Source: Thermodesulfobacteriota bacterium
Lineage (GTDB): Bacteria; Desulfobacterota_D; UBA1144; Nemesobacterales; CSP1-2
Direction: 5' to 3'
Assembly: GCA_035559815.1 (NCBI GenBank)
Contig: DATMAT010000042.1
Coordinates: forward strand, 21,376 to 85,375
DNA length: 64,000 nt
Shown: positions 27,799-37,750 of the stretch, piece by piece
Layout of the letters: each line of letters opens with the position of its first letter
Numbering within the stretch: position 1 is the first letter of the stretch
Position numbers and translations under genes: made by a program
Notes under the pieces: generated by a model
What the model saw: the letters and a program-made list of their open reading frames with translations, nothing else
Told to the model about the DNA's origin: nothing
Database searches by the model: none

Positions 27799-28634
27799 AT
27801 TTTTTTTGGCCTTCTAAGGTCTTCCCCCTTTAAATAGATAAAATCACACATTTCATATAACCTGGATGCGATCCTTTCTCCAACTCTATATTCTAGTATT
27901 TCCCTGTCTTCCAGGTTAAGTTTTGTCTTGTAATCCTCGGAAACGTAATTAGTAGTGATTAAGGTAGACCTGGACGCATTGTAGCGTTTTGAAATAAGCT
28001 GGTCTAGTATGTTCAGCTCCCATTCGTTGCTTTTGCCCTTCCCCAGCTCATCTATCACCAGGACTTCGGTCTCTATGAGCGGGGACAATACCTCATTCTC
28101 CGGTTTGCCCTGGGAATAACCCTCCTTAAGGTCGGACAGAAGATAGAAGAAGTCCTTGAACAAACATCTCACACCGCGCTGGAGGGTGAGTTCGGATATG
28201 GCTCCGATAGCTAGATGAGTCTTGCCCAGACCGGCCTTTCCCATCAGGAGAAATCCTTTCTTCTTATCCGAGTCGGGCGGATACCGCTTCACGAAATCCT
28301 TTGCATGCTTGAGGGCGGTTTGCTGTGTTGGATATTTCGGCTTGAAGTGGGCGTCTACCTGCAGTACGTCCGCATACCTGGCCGGAATACCGGCAAGATT
28401 ATAAAGCTTTATGTTTCTCCTCACCGCCCCACATAGCCCACATGAGCGGACATAATTGTATCCCTTTTCATTTTTGGAGATAATCGACCCGGATCCGTTA
28501 CACTCCGGGCAATTGTTCATACATTCACACAACCTGGCCAGGGCAAAGTCGCGTTGCTTTTCGACTAGATATCCATTACCAAAGCATTTTTCACAGCCGA
28601 TGGAAGATTGTTTTAGCATTACCCTACTTCTCAA
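27795..28634 (-). CDS. DnaC/DnaI-like helicase loader ATPase with N-terminal zinc motifs
   Basis: A 279-residue protein. The C-terminal AAA+ domain has Walker A GKAGLGKTH (Gly132-Lys138-Thr139), Walker B VLVIDELGKGK and a sensor region TLITTNY, like DnaC, DnaI and IstB. The N-terminus has eight cysteines at residues 14, 17, 36, 38, 42, 45, 65 and 68. Two pairs sit in CEKCFGNGY and CPECNGSGS, which match the CxxCxGxG zinc repeats of DnaJ. A replicative helicase-loading role is inferred from the ATPase family; an IstB transposition protein is less likely because no istA is nearby. It overlaps the upstream unknown gene by 4 bp. Confidence 0.88.
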   Translation of the reverse strand: MRSRVMLKQSSIGCEKCFGNGYLVEKQRDFALARLCECMNNCPECNGSGSIISKNEKGYNYVRSCGLCGAVRRNIKLYNLAGIPARYADVLQVDAHFKPKYPTQQTALKHAKDFVKRYPPDSDKKKGFLLMGKAGLGKTHLAIGAISELTLQRGVRCLFKDFFYLLSDLKEGYSQGKPENEVLSPLIETEVLVIDELGKGKSNEWELNILDQLISKRYNASRSTLITTNYVSEDYKTKLNLEDREILEYRVGERIASRLYEMCDFIYLKGEDLRRPKKI

Positions 28635-29281
28635 TCATCTCCGAGTATATTCGACAACCCATAATGCCTTTTCAGCAATTCGTTCCTGAACGATAGTAAG
28701 CTATCCCGGCGGGCTTTTTCAGTCATCTGCCTTGCCCTACCACTGACCCGGCGTTCGGCTTCCGTATTTATCTTATCCTGTTCCTTCTCCGGCAAAGCCT
28801 CGTAAAAATCATTATAAAAATCTTCTTCTATTTCTTCAAGAACTTCATAGATATCGTCTCTTTTTGAGTGGAGAAGCTCTAGAAGTTTATTTCGAGCTTT
28901 GAGGTAATGGCCTCGCACTGTTTCTCTCTTCTCCGATTTAATTGTCTTATTCAGTCTTTCGATTATTCCTGAAACCCTCTTATGCCCCGGTTCCATTTCT
29001 TCAGAGGATTCGTCGCCGGCGGTGATTCGATAATTCCTTATTTCTTCCTCGACATAGGAGGCTAACCGGCTGAGACTGAGAGCCCGGTCGCCGCCCTTTT
29101 TTTCCATTAAACCGGCACTAAAAGCGTTTCTTATCCCCTTGAACACTATCTCTTTAGGGATTTTTCTCTTTCTCCAATTAAGAATCAGGTCGTAATCCTT
29201 GGATGAGAGCATGATACCTTTTCCCATCAACGAAAGAAAATAACCCTCTATTTCTTTCAAATAGGAGGTTTTGTAGGCCAT
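28631..29281 (-). CDS. Unknown protein translationally coupled to the helicase loader
   Basis: A protein of about 216 residues that I cannot assign. The first 60 residues (YFLSLMGKGIMLSSKDYDLI, then NWRKRKIPKEIVFKGIRNAF) look like a compact helical domain reminiscent of DnaD/DnaB-type helicase-loading modules, a weak resemblance. The middle is charged, and residues 105-216 are predicted helical and partly coiled (EEIEEDFYNDFYEALPEKEQ). It overlaps the helicase-loader start by 4 bp, a strong sign of a functional pair. A TTG at 29290 is an alternative start; neither has a good ribosome-binding site. Confidence 0.75.
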   Translation of the reverse strand: MAYKTSYLKEIEGYFLSLMGKGIMLSSKDYDLILNWRKRKIPKEIVFKGIRNAFSAGLMEKKGGDRALSLSRLASYVEEEIRNYRITAGDESSEEMEPGHKRVSGIIERLNKTIKSEKRETVRGHYLKARNKLLELLHSKRDDIYEVLEEIEEDFYNDFYEALPEKEQDKINTEAERRVSGRARQMTEKARRDSLLSFRNELLKRHYGLSNILGDD

Positions 29282-29328
29282 ATCAAGCAAGAGGATTGGG
29301 ACAAACCCAGTCTTAACCTAGGATTTAA

Positions 29329-30015
29329 CTAAAGACCTGCTACCCCAGAATCCCTTATTTGATTCCTCATCCCCTGGATGGTTTCAGCGTAATTTTTGGT
29401 CTTGAAGATACCCGACCCGGAGACAAAAACGTCGGCTCCGGCACTCGCCGCTTCCCGGATGTTGTTCAATTTAATTCCCCCGTCAACCTCGATAAGAGGC
29501 TTAGTATCCAGCCTATCGATTATACTCCTCAAGTGCCTTATCTTGGGGATGGAAGACCGGATGAACTCCTGTCCAGCGAAGCCGGGCTCCACAGTCATTA
29601 CCAGTATCAAATCCACATAAGGAATGATTTCCTCTACAGTGGAAAGCGGTGTCGCCGGATTGAGGGCCACGCCGGCCATCACCCCATGCGACCTGATTTT
29701 AGCTATGGTGCTGTAGAGGAGCTTGCAACTCTCCACCTGAATAGTGACCGATTTAACAAACGGCTTTCCCGCTTCTATAAACACCTCGGCAAACTCATCT
29801 GGCCTATCTATCATCAAATGTATATCCATGGGCGGCGGCTCTATCTTCTTTATCGCTTCTACAACCGGAATCCCGATGCTGATATTGGGCACGAAATGCC
29901 CGTCCATGACGTCTACATGTATCCAGTCAGCGCCACCTTCCTGGACTGCTCTTATCTCTTCACCCAGTCTGGTAAAATCCGCGGAAAGTATAGAAGGAAC
30001 TATTAGTTTTCTCAT
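29329..30015 (-). CDS. rpe: Ribulose-phosphate 3-epimerase
   Basis: A 228-residue TIM-barrel enzyme interconverting ribulose-5-phosphate and xylulose-5-phosphate in the pentose phosphate pathway. It begins with PSILSADFTRLGEEI, followed by WIHVDVMDGHFVPNISIG (catalytic Asp and metal-binding His), DIHLMIDRP, MTVEPGFAGQEF and EVDGGI (second catalytic Asp). All are intact. It lies 6 bp after rsmB on the same strand, so the two are probably one operon. Confidence 0.97.
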   Translation of the reverse strand: MRKLIVPSILSADFTRLGEEIRAVQEGGADWIHVDVMDGHFVPNISIGIPVVEAIKKIEPPPMDIHLMIDRPDEFAEVFIEAGKPFVKSVTIQVESCKLLYSTIAKIRSHGVMAGVALNPATPLSTVEEIIPYVDLILVMTVEPGFAGQEFIRSSIPKIRHLRSIIDRLDTKPLIEVDGGIKLNNIREAASAGADVFVSGSGIFKTKNYAETIQGMRNQIRDSGVAGL

Positions 30016-30021
30016 ATTTGG

Positions 30022-31389
30022 TCAGCTTACCTTCCTGAATCTGGCTGAGAAGAATCCATCCATGTCCGGGATTAGAGGGCTGGTTCTAAAGAATCCCTTT
30101 TCCTCGAAGAGATGGGAAATAGACTGTAACGCCGATATCTGCTCTTGATCGATTTGAAATCCTTGGTTCTCCTTCAGGAATCTTTCGCACAACTCTTCAT
30201 TTTCCTCGCCGGTCAGAGTGCAGACAGAGTATAACAGAACGCCGTTTGGTTTAACCATCCGCGCAGCATGGGATAAGATTTTAAACTGAATCTCTGATAG
30301 TTCAAGTATGTCCTTTTCCCCTCTTCTCCATTTTATATCCGGATTCCGCCTGATAGTGCCGAGGCCGGAGCAAGGGGCATCTACCAGGACTTTATCGAAG
30401 CGATTTTGAAATTCACTCACACAGCCTTCACCGGAAAGGTCTGCACAGACAGTCCTGATTATCCCAATTCCCAACCTCTTTGCCTGACGCTCTACCAGTC
30501 CTAGCCTTGACTCATTGATATCCAGGGAGATTACCTCGCCCTCGTTTCCCATCAACTCGGCTATGTGTGTGGATTTTCCGCCAGGAGCACTGCAGGCATC
30601 AAGAACGATATCCCCCGGTTGCGGGTTTAGAAGATAGGAGATAAGTTGAGAGGCCTCGTCCTGCACCGTGAATAGACCGAGTTGAAATTCCGGGATCGAG
30701 GCGGGGTCAATTTTGGAAAACAATGTTATGCCGTCAGGAGAGTATTTGGTGGGGACCGAGCGAATGTCTCTTGCAGAAAACGCCTCGATAAGCCTCTCTC
30801 TCATAGTTTTCAGTGTATTTGTCCTGACGGTAATAGGAGGTACCTGGTTATACGCATGGCAGAGTTTCTCGGTTTGATCGTGCCCCATTGTCCCAATCCA
30901 TCTTCTTACAAGCCAAGGGGGAAATGAATGCTTGACACTAATGTATTTAACCGGGTCATCTTCCACTCGGGGGTAGACAATGCCGTCTTTATCCCTCACC
31001 AACCTTCTCAACACGGCGTTCACAAAATTACCGACCCTGTCACCATAAAGCTTTTTTGCCAAACCCACCGTTTCGTTTATAGCAGCATAATCGGGAATAC
31101 TGTCCAAGAATAGAATCTGGTATATTCCCAACCGTAACAAATTCTCTACTTCTTTTTTTTTAATACTGGTAGTAAAGAGATTAATAATGTAATCCAATTT
31201 TCCCAGCCACCTGATCACACCGTATACCAGTTCCGTTACCAGGCTGATTTCCTTCTTAGAAAGATGGGTATTCTTGGCAAAAAAGCCCTCCAGTGCCAGG
31301 TCCGGGTAAGCCGATTGCAATAGCACCCTGCTCAATACTATCAAAGCGGCCTCGCGTGCGGTTACGTTTTTTGTGTCCTTTGTGGCCAT
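30022..31389 (-). CDS. rsmB: 16S rRNA (cytosine-967-C5)-methyltransferase RsmB
   Basis: A protein of about 455 residues. The N-terminal NusB-like RNA-binding domain starts with AREAALIVLSRVLLQ. The SAM-dependent methyltransferase domain shows DACSAPGGKSTHIAEL (motif I), DAPCSGLGTIRRNPDIKW with the catalytic-region Cys, and YSVCTLTGEENE with the nucleophilic Cys. The open frame reaches back to 31554, overlapping divergent metK, but the conserved part begins near the ATG at 31389. The ATG at 31425 has a better ribosome-binding site (AAAAGG) and is an alternative. rpe follows after 6 bp. Confidence 0.93.
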   Translation of the reverse strand: MATKDTKNVTAREAALIVLSRVLLQSAYPDLALEGFFAKNTHLSKKEISLVTELVYGVIRWLGKLDYIINLFTTSIKKKEVENLLRLGIYQILFLDSIPDYAAINETVGLAKKLYGDRVGNFVNAVLRRLVRDKDGIVYPRVEDDPVKYISVKHSFPPWLVRRWIGTMGHDQTEKLCHAYNQVPPITVRTNTLKTMRERLIEAFSARDIRSVPTKYSPDGITLFSKIDPASIPEFQLGLFTVQDEASQLISYLLNPQPGDIVLDACSAPGGKSTHIAELMGNEGEVISLDINESRLGLVERQAKRLGIGIIRTVCADLSGEGCVSEFQNRFDKVLVDAPCSGLGTIRRNPDIKWRRGEKDILELSEIQFKILSHAARMVKPNGVLLYSVCTLTGEENEELCERFLKENQGFQIDQEQISALQSISHLFEEKGFFRTSPLIPDMDGFFSARFRKVS

Positions 31390-31437
31390 TTTTATATTGT
31401 TTAAAATAACATGTAGGTTGAGCATAAGCACCTTTTC

Positions 31438-31465
31438 TTGACATACAGGGCTAAAAGTATATAGT
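31438..31465 (+). promoter_or_regulatory. Promoter of metK
   Basis: A perfect TTGACA (31438-31443) and TATAGT (31460-31465) are spaced by 16 nt and lie 38 bp before the metK ATG. An AAGGAGGG ribosome-binding site follows. No SAM riboswitch fits in this short leader. Confidence 0.6.
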
Positions 31466-31503
31466 TTTTTCGCTCTTAATCGTCCCAAGGAGGGAACTAA
31501 TAT

Positions 31504-32664
31504 ATGGCTCTGGGCAGTTTTATTTTTACCTCGGAATCGGTTACCGAGGGCCATCCCGATAAAATGGCGGACCAGATCTCCGACTCTATACTGGATGCGG
31601 TTTTATCTCAGGACCCGCATGGAAGGGTGGCCTGTGAAACCCTGCTCACCACCGGCCTGGTGGTCGTAGCCGGTGAATTCAAGACCACTACCAATTTTAG
31701 CATTTCGTCGATCGTGAGGGATACAATCAGGGAAATAGGATATACGGATAGCTCTATGGGTTTTGACTGTGATAACTGCGGTGTGATGATTTCTATAGGA
31801 AGGCAGTCCCCGGACATTGCCCTGGGAGTGGATGCAACTAAAGAAAAGGAACAAGGCGCCGGGGACCAGGGGTTGATGTTCGGCTATGCCATAGATGAGA
31901 CGCCGGAGCTTATGCCCACGCCTATCATGTATGCGCATAAGCTGGCAAGACGGCTTTCCGAGACCAGAAAAAACGGGACACTCCCGTTCTTAAGGCCAGA
32001 CGGAAAAACACAGGTAACCGTGAGATATGAAGACCACAAGCCAGTGGGTATAGATGTGATAGTTGTCTCCACTCAACACTCGTCTGATGTCGGTAACTCC
32101 ACCATATACGAGGGGGTTTTAGAGGAGGTGATAAAGCCGGTTATTCCGGAGAGGCTTCTATCCCCGAAGACTAAGGTATACATTAACCCTACCGGTCGGT
32201 TTGTGATTGGCGGCCCTAAGGGTGATACCGGATTAACCGGAAGAAAGATAATAATAGATACGTACGGCGGATGGTCAAGACATGGGGGTGGGGCTTTCTC
32301 CGGAAAAGACCCCTCCAAGGTTGATAGAAGCGCAAGCTACATGGCACGATATATAGCTAAGAACATCGTCGCCGCCGGGTTTGCCAAAGAGTGTGAGGTG
32401 CAGATTGCATACGCCATAGGCGTGCCGGAGCCCGTGTCCGTATTGGTCGATACCTTCGGCACCGGTATTTTTCCGGAGGATAAGATATCCAGGGCCATAA
32501 GAGAGGTTTTTGACCTGAGGCCGGCCGGAGTGGTAAAAACCCTCGACTTGCTGAGACCGATCTATAAAAACACCGCGGCCTACGGCCATTTTGGAAGAAA
32601 CGAGCCGGATTTTACCTGGGAGAAAGTAAACAAGGTGGAAGAGCTAAGAAAGGCAATTGAATAA
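31504..32664 (+). CDS. metK: S-adenosylmethionine synthase
   Basis: A 386-residue enzyme that makes S-adenosylmethionine from methionine and ATP. The N-terminus [20 protein letters not shown] carries the Mg and ATP residues, [12 protein letters not shown] is the flexible-loop signature, and [16 protein letters not shown] the phosphate-binding loop. The length is standard. It is divergent from rsmB and is followed by ahcY after 96 bp, an arrangement that joins SAM production with removal of its by-product. Confidence 0.98.
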   Translation: MALGSFIFTSESVTEGHPDKMADQISDSILDAVLSQDPHGRVACETLLTTGLVVVAGEFKTTTNFSISSIVRDTIREIGYTDSSMGFDCDNCGVMISIGRQSPDIALGVDATKEKEQGAGDQGLMFGYAIDETPELMPTPIMYAHKLARRLSETRKNGTLPFLRPDGKTQVTVRYEDHKPVGIDVIVVSTQHSSDVGNSTIYEGVLEEVIKPVIPERLLSPKTKVYINPTGRFVIGGPKGDTGLTGRKIIIDTYGGWSRHGGGAFSGKDPSKVDRSASYMARYIAKNIVAAGFAKECEVQIAYAIGVPEPVSVLVDTFGTGIFPEDKISRAIREVFDLRPAGVVKTLDLLRPIYKNTAAYGHFGRNEPDFTWEKVNKVEELRKAIE

Positions 32665-32709
32665 GTTTCCACCGAGTCCGATAATTAACCCCTTAGACTA
32701 CGAAGATGA

Positions 32710-34017
<1,308 letters not shown>

Positions 34018-34035
34018 TACTATATTTTTCCGAAC

Positions 34036-34923
34036 ATGAATAACCTCCAGGATTCTTTTATCTCTTATCTCGCCGTGGTGAAAGGGCTTTCAAAGAACAC
34101 CTTGGAGTCTTATGGAAGAGATGTCTCGAAGTGGGTAGTTTACCTAGAAGAAAGAGGGATCGTTGATATCAGAGAAGTCGATTACAAGGTCATTCTTGAT
34201 TTTCTGACACATCTAAGAGAGCAGAACCTTAATGCCCGGTCCGTAGCTCGGATACTGGTCTCCATAAAACAGTTTTTCAGATTTCTTCTCGCCGAAAAAA
34301 TCATAGAGAAAGATCCCACCTTTCTTATACGCACCCCCAAGATTAGGACCTCTATCCCCGGCGTTCTGTCGCTCGACGACGTGGAGAAGCTCCTCTCCGC
34401 TCCCGATGATAAGACTCCCGAGGGTGTGCGTGATCTAGCCATGCTGGAAGTTTTATACGCAACCGGCATAAGGGTGACGGAGCTTGTCTCCCTTCAACTT
34501 AACAGCGTCAACTTCGAGCTTGGATACCTGATGGTTTACGGAAAAGGGGGAAAGGAAAGAATAGTGCCTATCGGAGATAAGGCCATAGCCAGCCTCCAAG
34601 AATACATGAATATCTCCAGGCCCAGCCTGCTTAAGTCCAGAAAATCGGTTTACCTATTTGTGACCAGGCGTGGTGGAAAGATGACCCGTCAAGGATTCTG
34701 GAAGCTGATCAAGGGATATGCCGGCAGGACCGGGATCGGCAAGAAAATAAGCCCGCACACACTCAGACACTCCTTCGCCACCCACCTCCTTGAGCGGGGG
34801 GCGGATTTGAGAACCATACAGATTATGCTCGGACACTCGGACATCTCCACGACGCAGATATATACCCATATCCAGAGGGAAAGATTAAAAGAAATACACA
34901 GGAAATATCATCCGAGGTCCTAA
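34036..34923 (+). CDS. xerD: Site-specific tyrosine recombinase XerD/XerC
   Basis: A 295-residue recombinase that resolves chromosome dimers at dif. The N-terminal SAM-like domain opens with FISYLAVVKGLSKNTLESYG. The catalytic set is complete: Arg146 in YATGIRVTELV, His241-x-x-Arg244 in HTLRHSFATHLL, LGH and the nucleophile Tyr276 in TQIYTHI. There are no inverted repeats or accessory genes, so it looks like a housekeeping Xer and not an integrase. XerC and XerD cannot be told apart by motif alone. No dif-like site was recognised in the window. Confidence 0.92.
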   Translation: MNNLQDSFISYLAVVKGLSKNTLESYGRDVSKWVVYLEERGIVDIREVDYKVILDFLTHLREQNLNARSVARILVSIKQFFRFLLAEKIIEKDPTFLIRTPKIRTSIPGVLSLDDVEKLLSAPDDKTPEGVRDLAMLEVLYATGIRVTELVSLQLNSVNFELGYLMVYGKGGKERIVPIGDKAIASLQEYMNISRPSLLKSRKSVYLFVTRRGGKMTRQGFWKLIKGYAGRTGIGKKISPHTLRHSFATHLLERGADLRTIQIMLGHSDISTTQIYTHIQRERLKEIHRKYHPRS

Positions 34924-34953
34924 GACTGCGATAGAAAAGGAAAAGTACACGGA

Positions 34954-35637
34954 ATGGATTTTAATCTTAAACTCATATTAATTCAGGCTCCGGTTATCCT
35001 CTTTGCCCTCACCGTTCACGAGTTCTGTCATGCCTGGGTTGCAGATATGCTCGGTGATGACACTGCCAAGAGGCAGGGGCGGCTCACGCTTAACCCGATC
35101 GCTCACCTCGACGTTTTTGGAACCATCCTCATGTTCCTGGCTGGGTTTGGTTGGGCAAAGCCGGTCCCGGTTAACCCGCTTAATTTCGAGAACCCCAGAA
35201 AAGGGATGCTCTTAGTGGCCATAGCCGGGCCGATTTCAAACCTGGCCATGGCCATTGTCGCCGGAATGATTCTAAAATTCGGGATTATAGACGTTAAGGG
35301 CATCGTGATAAACCCGTCCGTAACCGGAATAATGCCTACTATACTGGTGATGGTAATACTTACGCTCCAATTCGGCGTTGCGCTTGCCGTATTCAACATG
35401 CTTCCCCTGCCCCCGCTCGACGGCTCCAGGGTTGTCTACGGGCTTTTACCGGAAAGGCAGGCTTACGCCTATAGCCGCTTCGAGCCATACGGAATAATAA
35501 TACTATTTGGCCTATTCTTTTTTGGAGGCCGTGTGTTTACCTACGTTCTCTGGTATCCTGTGTCCATCATAACCGAGTTTTTATCCGGCTATAGTTACTT
35601 CGAGCTATGGAGTGTAGTCAGGCATCTTTCTGCCTAA
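34954..35637 (+). CDS. M50 (site-2-type) membrane metalloprotease, YwhC-like
   Basis: A 227-residue polytopic membrane protein. The zinc motif HEFCH (His22, Glu23, His26) lies in the first membrane segment, LTLNPIAHLDVFGTILM follows, and NMLPLPPLDGSRVVYG carries the third ligand Asp. There are five or so membrane segments and no PDZ or CBS domain. This short form of site-2 protease is common next to scpA in many bacteria. Its substrates are unknown. It sits 30 bp after xerD and 26 bp before the preferred scpA start. Confidence 0.93.
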   Translation: MDFNLKLILIQAPVILFALTVHEFCHAWVADMLGDDTAKRQGRLTLNPIAHLDVFGTILMFLAGFGWAKPVPVNPLNFENPRKGMLLVAIAGPISNLAMAIVAGMILKFGIIDVKGIVINPSVTGIMPTILVMVILTLQFGVALAVFNMLPLPPLDGSRVVYGLLPERQAYAYSRFEPYGIIILFGLFFFGGRVFTYVLWYPVSIITEFLSGYSYFELWSVVRHLSA

Positions 35638-35663
35638 CTTTAGCTGAACCACCGAGGAGAGCT

Positions 35664-36422
35664 TTGGAACTGGCCGAACCCTGCTTGGTAAAAATCGACG
35701 CATTCGAAGGCCCTCTTGACCTTCTACTTCATCTCATCAAGAAGAACGAGATCGATATCTACGATATCCCCATAGCCGTCATAACCGAGCAGTATCTGGA
35801 GTACCTGGAAATGATGAGGAATCTCAACCTGGAGATAGTCGGAGATTATCTGGTGGTAGCCGCCGAACTTGGCTTGATTAAGTCCCATTTTCTCCTTCCT
35901 CAACCCGAGCCGGAAAAAGAGGATGAGACAGACCCCCGGGCAGAGTTGGTAAGAAGGCTTATCGAATACCAGAGATATAAAGAGGCGGCGTTGAAGTTAT
36001 CGGAGTTTCAGATACTGGAGAGAGACGTTTTTGTGAGGGTATTCCAGGACGACCAGGAGGACAAAATAAATGCCTTAATCAGAGCAGACCTGTGGTCGCT
36101 CATAGATGCCTTGCGTGACATATACAAGCGCAGGAGCGAGATATGGCCTGAACCCATAAGGTTAGAGTTGGAAACCTCGACCATAGACGAAAAGATAGAG
36201 GAACTGGCCTCCAAGGTCCGGTCTCATAAGACTGTACTCTTTGAGGAGCTTTTCGACGAGCTTACGTCGAGCTACGATTTTGTATTGACCTTCCTGGCCC
36301 TGCTGGAACTGATAAGAAGTTCAACCATTGCTGCATACCAGGATAGCCCCTACAGTTCGATCAAACTCGTTTATTTAGGAGGGTCCCAGCTTGGACCGCA
36401 GCCGTATCAAGAAGGCAATTGA
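35664..36422 (+). CDS. scpA: Segregation and condensation protein A
   Basis: A 252-residue kleisin that bridges the SMC dimer for chromosome condensation. The N-terminal block FEGPLDLLLHLIKKNEIDIY is diagnostic, as is EQYLEYLEMMRNLNLEIVGD; the C-terminal winged helix includes FLALLELIRS. The open frame begins at 35607 inside the M50 gene, but a TTG at 35664 with GAGGAG 4 nt upstream gives a start just ahead of the conserved region, so I use it. scpB overlaps the end by 32 bp. Confidence 0.93.
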   Translation: MELAEPCLVKIDAFEGPLDLLLHLIKKNEIDIYDIPIAVITEQYLEYLEMMRNLNLEIVGDYLVVAAELGLIKSHFLLPQPEPEKEDETDPRAELVRRLIEYQRYKEAALKLSEFQILERDVFVRVFQDDQEDKINALIRADLWSLIDALRDIYKRRSEIWPEPIRLELETSTIDEKIEELASKVRSHKTVLFEELFDELTSSYDFVLTFLALLELIRSSTIAAYQDSPYSSIKLVYLGGSQLGPQPYQEGN

Positions 36423-36954
36423 GAGCATTATTTTCACTTCGGATAAACCGGTATCCCTTCAAAAACTCCGCCATGTATTTTCCGATTTGAGCGGTGAAGA
36501 GGTGCAGGAGTGTGTGAATGAGTTGATCACCGAGTGGAATGTGCTCGACCGTGGTTTTGGCATCCACGAGGTTGCCGGTGGCTATCAGTTCAGGACGTCA
36601 CCCCAATACAGCGATTTTATAATAAGGTTCAAGCAACTGAAGCCCTTCAAGCTTAGCCGTGCTGCCCTCGAGGTTCTGGCAATAGTCGCTTATAGACAGC
36701 CCATTACCAGAATAGAGATTGACCAGATTAGGGGAGTGGATTCGTCCGGGGTGGTAACCATGCTACTGGATAGGCGTCTCATTCAGATAAAGGGTAGAAA
36801 GGACGTTATAGGACGGCCTTTCCTTTTTGGAACAACCGATGAATTCCTTGAAACCTTCGGACTGAAAAGTTTGGGTGACCTTCCTACTCTGAAAGAACTT
36901 GAGGAAATTGAAAAGGCTTTACAGCCTACCTTGCTTGGGTTGGACCAGGGATAA
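36391..36954 (+). CDS. scpB: Segregation and condensation protein B
   Basis: A 187-residue winged-helix protein that binds ScpA in the SMC complex. IKKAIESIIFTSDKPVSLQ at the start and ALEVLAIVAYRQPITRIEID with IRGVDSSG match the family. The start is a TTG with AGGAGGG 7 nt upstream, inside the scpA end. Its 3' end overlaps the convergent ybeY gene by 36 bp, so the two messages would be complementary there. Confidence 0.94.
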   Translation: MDRSRIKKAIESIIFTSDKPVSLQKLRHVFSDLSGEEVQECVNELITEWNVLDRGFGIHEVAGGYQFRTSPQYSDFIIRFKQLKPFKLSRAALEVLAIVAYRQPITRIEIDQIRGVDSSGVVTMLLDRRLIQIKGRKDVIGRPFLFGTTDEFLETFGLKSLGDLPTLKELEEIEKALQPTLLGLDQG

Positions 36955-37401
36955 AAGCTCTTTTTCCTTTTTTCTCATTGCTATTGTTTCTTTCCTTTTC
37001 TTATGGTCGTGGCCGATGAGGTGTAGGGTGCCGTGTATGATTAGTCTTTGTATTTCTTTTTTTGTTGGGGTTTTGTATCTTTTTGCTTGTCTCTTGGCTG
37101 TTTCTATTGAGATGATTATGTCTCCTAATAAAAAATTTTGTTTGTGGTTGTGTGCAATAGCGGAATTAACATTCTCGGGATTCAAGACATACTGCGGGAA
37201 CGAAAGTACATCGGTAGTCCTTTTTATCCCTCTGTAGGTTTCGTTAAGATTCCTCATGGTAATGTCGTCGACAAGGCTTATAGAGACCTCGGTATGGCTT
37301 GGGAGGTTGAGTGCTTTGAGGATTAAAGTCATTTCTTTTTTTAAAGCCCTCTTTTCTGCCGAACTTAGATATGGTTTGCTATCGGTTATGAGTATTTTCA
37401 T
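36919..37401 (-). CDS. ybeY: Endoribonuclease YbeY
   Basis: A protein of about 160 residues required for 16S rRNA 3'-end maturation and ribosome quality control. The zinc motif HGTLHLIGHDH (H-x3-H-x5-H) is complete, and TDVLSFPQ and LGDIIIS are the preceding conserved strands. The open frame reaches 37437, but MKILITDSKPYLS at the ATG at 37401 fits the family start and has AGGG upstream. It is convergent with scpB and overlaps its last 36 bp. The C-terminal tail is Lys-rich. Confidence 0.92.
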   Translation of the reverse strand: MKILITDSKPYLSSAEKRALKKEMTLILKALNLPSHTEVSISLVDDITMRNLNETYRGIKRTTDVLSFPQYVLNPENVNSAIAHNHKQNFLLGDIIISIETAKRQAKRYKTPTKKEIQRLIIHGTLHLIGHDHKKRKETIAMRKKEKELLSLVQPKQGRL

Positions 37402-37750
37402 GCCATGCCCTACCCTTTGCTTGATTATTATAACCAATCACTGCTTTTTGAATCAGGTTCCTTATTTTTATGTTTGTTATGCAGGTTATAACTTTTACCC
37501 CCACCTTAATCCTCCCCCTTACGGGGAGGAAAATTTTAGTGTTGCTTCTTCTTTGTCCATTATTGAAGTCCTTTGTTTCATCAGGCCAACTCCGAAAATG
37601 AATCTCTTATTCTGGAAACGTTTGATTATAATTAATAATTAACTGCAGTTAGCAATAGCGGATATAAGATTGGCCCAGTTAATTAGGACTGATTTCTTTC
37701 ACCACATGCAATTATCAGGATAAAATTTAAATGTTGTTGGTAGACTTAAA
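37402..37750. repeat. Intergenic stretch with a 123-bp repeat
   Basis: This 349-bp gap between ybeY and a divergent Fe-S protein gene has no convincing gene. A short hairpin of CCTCCCC/GGGGAGG lies near 37511-37529. The segment 37541-37663 is a diverged direct repeat of 38991-39114: both begin GTTGCTT and CTTTGTCC, share a TCTCTTATT block and end with GCAATAGCGGAT. The promoter of the next gene must lie downstream of this repeat or within it. Confidence 0.65.

Noticed and set aside
27795..28634. IstB subunit of an IS21 element
   Set aside because: No istA gene or terminal repeats nearby; the zinc N-terminus and overlap with an unknown gene favour a helicase loader.
31444..31503. Possible SAM riboswitch before metK
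   Set aside because: Only about 40-60 nt separate the promoter and the start codon, with no long stems; it cannot fit an S-box or other SAM riboswitch.
34036..34923. Integrase of a mobile island
   Set aside because: The protein matches housekeeping XerC/D, sits among core genes, and has no att repeats or cargo.
37256..37642. Open frame of 128 codons on the plus strand
   Set aside because: Antisense to ybeY and then into the 123-bp repeat; no motif and no ribosome-binding site.
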